Shown: positions 56,818 to 64,000 of the stretch, piece by piece
Numbering within the stretch: position 1 is the first letter of the stretch
Layout: each line of letters begins with the position of its first letter
Source: Lampris incognitus
Taxonomy: Eukaryota; Chordata; Actinopteri; Lampriformes; Lampridae
Length of the DNA stretch: 64,000 nucleotides
Direction of reading: 5' to 3'
NCBI RefSeq assembly: GCF_029633865.1
Contig: NC_079217.1
Location: forward strand, 59,839,675 to 59,903,674
Notes under the pieces: generated by a model
Told to the model about the DNA's origin: nothing
Seen by the model: only the letters and a program-made list of their open reading frames with translations
The model's database searches: none
Translations under genes and position numbers: made by a program

Positions 56818-57189
56818 TGTAACCGGTTATTTTCTTGCCCGGTGCGGGATTCGATCCGGGATGTACTGCACCACAAGGCGACATCACTAACCGCTCGGCT
56901 AAAGGGTCAGCCCCGTTAACAAGGGACTAATGTGTATTGTTAGCAGTTTACAGTCGTCACCCTCCCCGGAAGCGCGCCCTCGCGTTTGTTCTTCCCGCGC
57001 TCCGAAGAGACTTCTGAGGATCTGCTAACTTCCGGATCCCACCGCTGCCACCAATGTAACCGGTTATTTTCTTGCCCGGTGCGGGATTCGTTAAGAGGTG
57101 TACTGCACCACAAGGCGACATCACTAACCGCTCGGCTAAAGGGTCAGACCCGTTAGCTAGGGACTAATGTGTCTTGTTAGTAGTTTACA
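56818..57189 (-). mobile_element. TRIM-B: 372-bp LTR element with tRNA-like LTRs
   Basis: Two direct 135-bp LTRs (56818-56952 and 57055-57189) have TG/CA ends and a tata duplication (56814-56817 and 57190-57193). The internal part is only 102 bp. On minus, one T after the 5' LTR comes tggtggcagcggtgggat, which I recognise as an exact complement of the 3' end of tRNA-Leu (AAG/UAG type) with CCA. A purine tract (ggggaggg) precedes the 3' LTR. Inside each LTR is the exact A-box consensus tagccgagcgg. In the left LTR a near-perfect B box ggatcgaatcc lies downstream, giving a Leu/Ser-tRNA-like head. The LTRs differ at about 10 of 135 positions. It has no coding capacity and is structurally whole for a TRIM. 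Confidence 0.85.
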
Positions 57190-57193
57190 TATA

Positions 57194-58414
57194 CACTCAC
57201 TGGCCACTTTATTAGGTACATCTTGCTAGTACCAGGTTGGACCCCCTTTTGCCTTCAGAACTGCCTTAATCCTTCGTGGCATAGATTCAACAAAGGTACT
57301 GGAAACATTCCTCAGAGAGTTTGGTCCATATTGACATGATAGCATCACGCAGTTGCTGCAGATTTGTCGGCTGCACATCCATGATGCGAATCTCCCGGTC
57401 CACCACATCCCAAAGGTGCTCTATTGGATTGAGATCTGGTGACCGTGGAGGCCATTTGAGTACAGTGAACTCATTGTCATGTTCAAGAAACCAGTCTGAG
57501 ATGATTCGAGCTTTATGACATGGCGCGTTATCCTGCTGGAAGTAGCCATCAGAAGATGGGAACACTGTGGTCATAAAGGGATGGACATGGTCAGCAACAA
57601 TACTCAGGTAGGCTGTGGCGTTGACACGATGCTCAATTGGTACTAAGGGGCCCAAAGTGTGCCAAGAAAATATCCCCCACACCATTACACCACCACCAGC
57701 AGCCTGAACCGTTGATACAAGGCAGGATGGATCCATGCTTTCATGTTGTTGATGCCAAATTCTGACCCTACCATCCGAATGTCGCAGCAGAAATCGAGAC
57801 TCATCAGACCAGGCAACGTTTTTCCAATCTTCTATTGTCCAATTTTGGTGAGCCTGTGCGAATTGTAGCCTCAGTTTCCTGTTCTTAGCTGACAGGAGTG
57901 GCACCCGGTGTGGTCTTCTGCTGCTGTAGCCCATCTGCCTCAAGGTTCGACGTGTTGTGCGTTCAGAGATGCTCTTCTGCATACCTCGGTTGTAATGAGT
58001 GGTTATTTGAGTTACTGTTGCCTTTCTGTCAGCTCGAACCGGTCTGGCCATTCTCCTCTGACCTCTGACATCAACAAGGCATTTTCGCCCACAGAACTGC
58101 CGCTCACTGGATATTTTCTCTTTTTCGGACCATTCTCTGTAAACCCTAGAGATGGTTGTGTGTGAAAATCCCAGTAGATCAGCAGTTTCTGAAATACTCA
58201 GACCAGCCCGTCTGGCACCAACAACCATGCCACGTTCAAAGTCACTTAAATCACCTTTCTTCCCCATTCTGATGCTCGGTTTGAACTGCAGCAGATCGTC
58301 TTGACCATGTCTACATGCCTAAATGCATTGAGTTGCTGCCATGTGATTGGCTGATTAGAAATTTGCGTTAACGAGCAGTTGGACAGGTGTGCCTAATAAA
58401 GTGGCCGGTGAGTG
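57194..58414 (-). mobile_element. Tc1/mariner element, DD36E, second copy
   Basis: A 1221-bp sister of 18187-19406 with ends cactcactggccacttt and aagtggccggtgagtg, flanked by TA (57192-57193 and 58415-58416). It is one base longer than the intact copy because of an extra T in the ORF. It sits immediately against TRIM-B. Confidence 0.95.
57226..58267 (-). pseudogene. DD36E transposase, single frameshift
   Basis: The frame from [20 protein letters not shown] to SEECFQYL is open for about 325 codons and retains [15 protein letters not shown] and NPIEHLW. An extra T near 57297 (accttt versus acctt in the intact copy) shifts the last 22 codons, so [20 protein letters not shown] is read in another frame. 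A dozen or so amino-acid differences separate it from the 18334 copy. The catalytic triad is unaffected. Confidence 0.92.
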
Positions 58415-58416
58415 TA

Positions 58417-58925
58417 CATAGCAGGGGAGGTTTCTATAAGACACCAGGTGAAGCAGTGCTTCACCAAAAAACAAACAAACAAAAACATAACATACACATA
58501 CAATATCTTTTTTAGATGCCAACATTTCATTAGAAAGACTACTTCCCCTGTGAATCAAACAAAAAAAGTGTCACTGTTAAAAAAAAGTGTCGCGGGTATT
58601 GTGCAACACAGCGCCCCCTGAGGACACAGGGGAGTGTTCTTCTTCACTAACCCAATGTAAGTGAATGTAAGCTGAAAAAGTACCTCACACGTTGTGGATT
58701 GGACAGTTATGGTTTATGACGCATTTTAATGTCCACCCGGTTCTTTCTTTGACCTGAAAATGATTGACACCCGTCTAACCAATCAGAGAACACCAGCTCA
58801 GCATTTCCGATCCTTGACTCGTTCTCCAATCTTTATCATACCTTTTGGTACTCGAGGCGCGGTGAAAGATAAGGTAAGAAAGATAAGAAAAATAGATTAG
58901 CCTAAGATAAATTAGTGGTTACTAT
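58417..58925. other. unannotated stretch
   Basis: No gene or named repeat recognised. Confidence 0.5.
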
Positions 58926-59060
58926 TGTAAACTACTAATAAGACCCGTTAGCCCCTAGCTAACGAGTCTGACCCTTTAGCCGAGCGGTTGGTGATGTCAC
59001 CTTGTGGTGCAGTACACCCCGTATCAAATCCCGCACCGGGCAAGAAAATAACCGGTTACA
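58926..59060 (+). mobile_element. solo LTR of TRIM-B family
   Basis: 135 bp, tgtaaactactaataagacc to aaaataaccggttaca, with the duplication ctat on both sides (58922-58925 and 59061-59064). The tRNA-like A box tagccgagcgg is intact. Confidence 0.9.
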
Positions 59061-59339
59061 CTATAGTAGTTTTTGGCGGTTCTTGTATATATAGTGTAAA
59101 TATTATAATAATTAAAGAATCTGTTCAGATCTTTATTGCTCAACTTTATATTTGCATTTTTGATCTTGACCTCGTGTAGTAGCCCTGTACTGTAGGCTAA
59201 CGTTCGTTGTTCTAACTAGCTTAGCTAGCTAGCTAGCTAGCTAAGCTAGTTAGCTCCTGTCGTGTCTTTCGCAATTTTTGCAAAGAATAATTATGATGGA
59301 TGCAAACATCGTGGACCGGATCCTGCGGGAATCTTTTCA

Positions 59340-60157
59340 CACTTTCTCCTATGAGGAAAAACTATGGCTGAAAGCACAGGAGAGACCAAAAAAGCCGTGG
59401 TGAACTCAGCATAGGATGAGGAAGTGGAGGCCCGCATCTCCCACACCGCTGTAGCCCAATCCAGGGCGCTTCCCCGGAGAAGACCCATGATGTAAGCGAC
59501 TTTGGCTCCATCCGTGGAATATGACTGGGGCTGCTGGTTAAACACAATCTCACACTGCATCAAAAAAGGGCGACAAAGTCCAAAATCTCCATCATACTTA
59601 TCGGGCGGGGCAACCCATGGTTCCTTAGCCGAAGTTGATGGCGCTGGGGGTGGCGGAGCTGGAGGGGCGGATCCCGGGCTAGCGGAGGCACTAAGTTGGG
59701 TCTGGATTCCGGAGATCTTTGAGCCGAGCTCACGGAGGGCGTCAGCCATCTCCTGTAGCACCAGGCTGTGCTGGCCGAGGACCGATTCCTGGTTGGCTAC
59801 AGCCTGGCAGACCGTGGCCAGGTCTGTGGTGGAATGGTCTGCTGGGTCTATAGTGGCTGGAACGTACTGTCACGTATCGGGAAAGAACCCAAAAGCAGAC
59901 GGGACAACCAGGTAAGGGAAGAATCCAGTCTTTATTGAAGTAACCGATCTCAGGGGTAGAGCAGGAGGTGGCTCTGTGGCAGGTAGGCAGGCAGGCAGAA
60001 GTCCATGAAAGGCGACGTTCCAGCGAAGACTGGACCACAGTGGAGGCTTTTTAAGGGTGATGATCGCGTTGATGTCAAGGGAGAGCGGCTGACTGCTTTG
60101 ATGGCCAGCTGGTGTCAGGGGCGAACGCTTTGATGTCAAGGGCGAGAGGCTGTGACA
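59340..60157 (-). mobile_element. Ty3/Gypsy fragment: LTR plus gag start (fossil)
   Basis: An LTR of about 290 bp (59868-60157) has tgtcac/gtgaca ends. It is followed on minus by a gag-like frame (APPAPPPPAPSTSAKEPW, PPDKYDGDFGLCRPFLMQCE, GLLRGSALDWATAVWE) of the Gypsy retrotransposon gag family. It is incomplete and broken; only the 5' part of the element is present. Confidence 0.75.
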
Positions 60158-60159
60158 GC

Positions 60160-60268
60160 AGTACATGAGGAGCGGAATATCAACACAGATACAGGAAAAA
60201 TACTGCAATGTATTCAAACTTTTTTTCCTGTATCTGTGTTGATATATATATATATATATATATATATA
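60160..60268. repeat. family P repeat with AT core
   Basis: acatgaggagcggaatatca, aaaatactgcaatgtattca and its partial inverse tttttttcctgtatctgtg, then (TA)n. Compare 5641-5935 and 62385-62670. Confidence 0.55.
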
Positions 60269-60294
60269 CAGTTGAGCACTTCTATATTAATATA

Positions 60295-61908
60295 CACTAC
60301 CGTTCAAAAGTTTGGGATCACCCAAACAATTTTGTGTTTTCCATGAAAAGTCACACTTATTCACCACCATATGTTGTGAAATGAATAGAAAATAGAGTCA
60401 AGACATTGACAAGGTTAGAAATAATGATTTGTATTTGAAATAAGATTTTTTTACATCAAACTTTGCTTTCGTCAAAGAATCCTCCATTTGCAGCAATTAC
60501 AGCATTGCAGACCTTTGGCATTCTAGCTGTTAATTTGTTGAGGTAATCTGGAGAAATTGCACCCCACGCTTCCAGAAGCAGCTCCCACAAGTTGGATTGG
60601 TTGGATGGGCACTTCTTGCGTACCATACGGTCAAGCTGCTCCCACAACAGCTCAATGGGGTTCAGATCTGGTGACTGCGCTGGCCACTCCATTACCGATA
60701 GAATACCAGCTGCCTGCTTCTGCTCTAAATAGTTCTTGCACAATTTGGAGGTGTGTTTAGGGTCATTGTCCTGTTGTAGGATGAAATTGGCTCCAATCAA
60801 GCGCTGTCCACTGGGTATGGCATGGCGTTGCAAAATGGAGTGATAGCCTTCCTTATTCAGAATCCCTTTTACCCTGTACAAATCTCCCACCTTACCAGCA
60901 CCAAAGCAACCCCAGACCATCACATTACCTCCACCATGCTTAACAGATGGCGTCAGGCATTCTTCCAGCATCTTTTCATTTGTTCTGCGTCTCACAAACG
61001 TTCTTCTTTGTGATCCAAACACCTCAAACTTGGATTCATCCGTCCACAACACTTTTTTCCAGTCTTCCTCTGTCCAATGTCTGTGTTCTTTTGCCCATCT
61101 TAATCTTTTTCTTTTATTGGTCAGTCTCAGATATGGCTTTTTCTTTGCCACTCTGCCCTGAAGCCCAGAATCCCGCAGCCGCCTCTTCACTGTAGATGTT
61201 GACACTGGTGTTTTGCGGGTACTATTTAATGAAGATGCCAGTTGGGGACCTGTGAGGCGTCTGTTTCTCAAACTAGAGACTCTAATGTACTTATCTTCTT
61301 GCTCAGTTGTGCAACGCGGCCTCCCACTTCTTTTTCTACTCTGGTTAGAGCCTGTTTGTGCTGTCCTCTGAAGGGAGTAGTACACACCGGTGTAGGAAAT
61401 CTTCAATTTCTTAGCAATTTCTCGCATGGAATAGCCTTCATTTCTAAGAACAAGAATAGACTGTCGAGTTTCACATGAAAGTTCTCTTTTTCTGGCCATT
61501 TTGAGCGTTTAATTGACCCCACAAATGTGATGCTCCAGAAACTCAATCTGCTCAAAGGAAGGTCAGTTTTGTAGCTTCTGTAACGAGCTAAACTTTTTTC
61601 AGATGTGTGAACATGATTGCACAAGGGTTTTCTAATCATCAATTAGCCTTCTGAGCCAATGAGCAAACACATTGTACCATTAGAACACTGGAGTGATAGT
61701 TGCTTGAAATGGGCCTCTATACACCTATGTAGATATTGCACCAAAAACCAGACATTTGCAGCTAGAATAGTCATTTACCACATTAGCAATGTATAGAGTG
61801 TATTTCTTTAAAGTTAAGACTAGTTTAAAGTTATCTTCATTGAAAAGTACAGTGCTTTTCCTTCAAAAATATGGACATTTCAATGTGATCCCAAACTTTT
61901 GAACGGTA

Positions 61909-61911
<3 letters not shown>
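60295..61911 (-). mobile_element. Tc1/mariner element, DD38E (Intruder-like), intact
   Basis: A 1617-bp element between TA dinucleotides (60293-60294 and 61912-61913). The inverted ends are cactaccgttcaaaagtttg and its complement; the match extends into ggatcac. It contains one full transposase ORF. Its neighbourhood is (TA)n-rich, which suits TA-specific insertion. Confidence 0.95.
60456..61499 (-). CDS. Tc1/mariner transposase, DD38E, full length
   Basis: The 347-residue ORF runs from MARKRELSCETRQSILVL to ANGGFFDESKV without a break. Helix-turn-helix regions lie in residues 1-120 (YSMREIAKKLKISYTGVYYS), with the GRPR motif near residue 60. The catalytic triad is in LWTDESKFEVFG, LQQDNDPKHTSK and [14 protein letters not shown]. 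Asp and Glu of the last two are 38 residues apart, the spacing described for the DD38E/Intruder family. The glycine-rich block KHGGGNVMVWGCFGAG is present. It may still be competent; sequence alone cannot show it. Confidence 0.93.
   Translation of the reverse strand: MARKRELSCETRQSILVLRNEGYSMREIAKKLKISYTGVYYSLQRTAQTGSNQSRKRSGRPRCTTEQEDKYIRVSSLRNRRLTGPQLASSLNSTRKTPVSTSTVKRRLRDSGLQGRVAKKKPYLRLTNKRKRLRWAKEHRHWTEEDWKKVLWTDESKFEVFGSQRRTFVRRRTNEKMLEECLTPSVKHGGGNVMVWGCFGAGKVGDLYRVKGILNKEGYHSILQRHAIPSGQRLIGANFILQQDNDPKHTSKLCKNYLEQKQAAGILSVMEWPAQSPDLNPIELLWEQLDRMVRKKCPSNQSNLWELLLEAWGAISPDYLNKLTARMPKVCNAVIAANGGFFDESKV

Positions 61912-61968
<57 letters not shown>
61911..61968. repeat. (TA)n microsatellite
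   Basis: Pure at repeat following the Intruder right end. Confidence 0.95.
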
Positions 61969-61973
<5 letters not shown>

Positions 61974-62340
61974 TAGCACAAAAAATAAGGAAATGAGTGT
62001 TTGGCAGATTATTTCTTTGTTGTAACAATGCTTCTTGGCAATAAATCTTGTATCAGGCAGCTGGTTGTCAGCACCTGGGGTACCAGAAGCTCAAAACAAG
62101 AGTCAATAGCAACAGCAAAATAAGCTGTTTGGCATTGGCAGAGAAGATTTGGCAAATTTTTCATGGGCGCAACCCACATACTCAGCTCTGCTGCTCGTCC
62201 CACAAATGCATGTTCATTACACGTGGCACCATTTAAAATGGAATAAACAGGCTTTCCAACGGTATAAGATTTATTGCCAAGAAGCATCGTTACAACAAAG
62301 AAATAATCTACCAAACACACATTTCCTTACTTTTTGTGCC

Positions 62341-62346
<6 letters not shown>
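61969..62346. mobile_element. MITE with about 80-bp inverted ends
   Basis: The left arm aattagcacaaaaaataagg and, on minus, the right arm aattggcacaaaaagtaagg stay paired for about 80 bp through gcttcttggcaataaatctt. The core is non-coding. It is flanked by (TA)n on both sides. Probably TA-targeting. Confidence 0.75.
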
Positions 62347-62386
<40 letters not shown>

Positions 62387-62546
62387 AAAGTGCTCAACTA
62401 TATATATATATATATATATATATACGGGAAAAAAGTTTGAATACATTGCAGTATTTTTCCTGTATCTGTGTTGATATTCCGCTACTCATGTACTGCAATG
62501 CATTAAAACTTTTTTTCCTGTATCCGTGTTTTTTCCGAAATTTTTT

Positions 62547-62606
<60 letters not shown>

Positions 62607-62670
62607 ACACGGATACAGGAAAAAAGATTTGAATACATTACAGTACAGGCCTGTTTCGTGCGTCTCGCAC
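62347..62670. repeat. (TA)n blocks and family P repeat
   Basis: Three (TA)n runs (62345-62380, 62399-62424, 62553-62604) are separated by aaaagtttgaatacattgca and tttcctgtatctgtg pieces, ending gcctgtttcgtgcgtc. Confidence 0.75.
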
Positions 62671-63099
62671 GCAAGCTCTGCGGCCGTCACAAGATGGCGC
62701 ACTCCCATTCCTTTTACATCCGACTGCCAGGGATTTCAATGTTAATCAATAGATAATGTCTCCCCTAGAAACTAACATTCAACACTTTTACCAGAATGTC
62801 AAACTCTGGCTGACTTTCCCAACAGACAAGCTTATGAAAAAGCTGAAATGTTTAGAAATTGAATTATTAATGCCTAAAAAAAAAGTCTCTGTTTAACATT
62901 CACTCGTTGATTACAATTTAACATCCACAACCTGAAATACATTCACGTTGAACTATTTAATGACCAGTTAGTGTGCCACAGTGTTTTCAGTTTTATTTCG
63001 TCATTTTTGGTTTAAAAACGTAAAACCTCAAAAAGGAAAACGACAACAACAAAAACAGCTTCTATAACACAAGTGGCCGGTAGGTGGCGTCAAGTTAGC
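62671..63099. other. unannotated stretch
   Basis: No gene or named repeat seen. Confidence 0.45.
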
Positions 63100-63660
63100 G
63101 TGTCTACAGCTGCGGCGCTGCGTCCGCAAACGTTCGACATTTCCCCCTTTTTGTCCGACCACCTCTGGACCAATCATATCCCTCTGTTGTAGTCAGCTGC
63201 TCATCCGTCGCCATTACTTCCGCGGCTGAAGGTACAAAGCACAAATCCCCCCCAAAAAAGCTGATAACTTTTTTATTTCCCAACTTCCAAAACTTTAACA
63301 AGAACACAATAATATAATAACGACGGGCCGTACAGCCTGTATTGATTACTGCAGCTCAAGTCACCACAGGTAAGACAGGTAAAACCTAGAAGATGCTCCG
63401 CAGCTCGTCTGTAAATGGCGCGTTGACCGGGTGACTGCAAACAAGGGGACGATGCACACGATCGACAGATCGATGGGGAATGGTGAACGGCCACGCAGCC
63501 GCCAATCGTTTCATTTGTTCGTGTATTTAATTTGTCCGTTAAGGTTGTAGATTCTCCAAGTTCGGGGGATATATTTCCGTTGAAAATCACGAAACTCAAC
63601 GACTGACCTTAACGCGATCGGTCTTTCGGTCGTGACGTCACACGCCGCCATCTTCCAAGT
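63100..63660. promoter_or_regulatory. putative promoter region (CRE, YY1-like sites)
   Basis: CpG-rich sequence with the palindromic CRE core tgacgtca at 63633-63640 and, on minus, aagatggcggc (63654-63644), which fits a YY1 site at a start codon. A possible first exon (63608-63651, minus, MAACDVTTERPIAL then donor gtcagt) has no recognised continuation. It may serve a gene lying right of the window. Confidence 0.35.
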
Positions 63661-63836
63661 AACGTTAGTCGTCGGTTGTTAGCTGTTAGCACAGATTTTT
63701 CTTACCTACTCTTAGTACGTCAAATATTTTTTCAAATTAACGTTTAGCTCACAGATTTTCTCTGGTGAGATTTTAGGTTGGGTATATCTATCTATCTAAT
63801 ATATAGATATAGATAGATATAGGTATTGTAACGTGC

Positions 63837-63983
63837 ATGGATAAGAAGACACGCTGGCCGCGGGCTCGCGAGTCTGACCCTTTAGTCTAGCGGTTAGCGA
63901 TGTCTCCTGCGGTGCGGGCGATACGGGTTCGCGTCCCGGCCGCGGCAATTCCTGTGGTTGCATTGTCCCCCGAATTCGCTACA
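63837..63983 (+). mobile_element. solo LTR of TRIM-C family
   Basis: 147 bp, tgtaacgtgcatggataaga to gaattcgctaca. It contains the exact A-box consensus tagtctagcgg and the B-box-like ggttcgcgtcc followed by ccggccgcggc. Flanks gtat and atat agree at three of four positions. Confidence 0.85.
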
Positions 63984-64000
63984 ATATAGACATATATATC

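Noticed and set aside
56818-57189. Ginger-type DNA transposon (TGT ends, 4-bp duplication)
   Set aside because: The 135-bp units are direct, not inverted, and a PBS and purine tract sit at the right places, which favours an LTR element.
63837-63983. Possible functional tRNA gene
   Set aside because: A/B boxes and a T-arm-like stem are present, but no full cloverleaf with acceptor stem was found. The unit is a repeated LTR with TG/CA ends.

Overview
The window is vertebrate, almost certainly teleost fish, nuclear DNA. It holds three spliced host genes with orthologues on human 11q13-q14, separated by a dense load of fish-type transposons: Tc1/mariner, hAT, RTE and CR1/L2-like LINEs, tRNA-derived SINEs, BEL/Pao and Ty3/Gypsy fossils, and miniature LTR elements (TRIMs). 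All three host genes lie on the minus strand. Reading leftwards they are aamdc (3 coding exons, 52603 to 49075, 122 aa), rps3 (6 exons, 46397 to 38305, 245 aa) and kctd14 (4 exons, 32595 to 23970, 241 aa). Each joins in frame at canonical GT-AG borders. rps3 carries two snord15 (U15) box C/D snoRNAs in its introns, and a third, complete-looking copy lies 1.2 kb beyond its stop codon.

Layout. 1-13.2 kb: repeats, a minus-strand RTE LINE (3290-5370) and a decayed DD34E Tc1 element (8595-10441); no host gene recognised. 13.2-22.3 kb: a TRIM with two identical LTRs, then a stack in which a BEL/Pao fossil is split by a Gypsy fossil, itself holding an intact DD36E Tc1 element and a small solo LTR. 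22.8-32.6 kb: kctd14, with introns full of SINEs, solo LTRs, a hAT MITE, a THAP-domain element and a minisatellite grown inside a LINE. 33-38 kb: a duplicated segment, hAT elements and the extra snord15. 38.3-46.5 kb: rps3. 46.6-53.6 kb: aamdc and repeats. 53.7-64 kb: LINE pieces, a TRIM with tRNA-like LTRs, a second DD36E element, a Gypsy gag/LTR remnant, an intact DD38E (Intruder-type) element, AT-repeat blocks and a promoter-like CpG region near the right edge.

The most unusual signal is a family of miniature LTR elements whose LTRs (about 135 and 150 bp) contain tRNA-like sequence with consensus Pol III A and B boxes. One complete 372-bp member (56818-57189) has a primer-binding site that is, from memory, an 18-base complement of the tRNA-Leu 3' end. 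Family names and human or tRNA comparisons come from memory; no database search was run.
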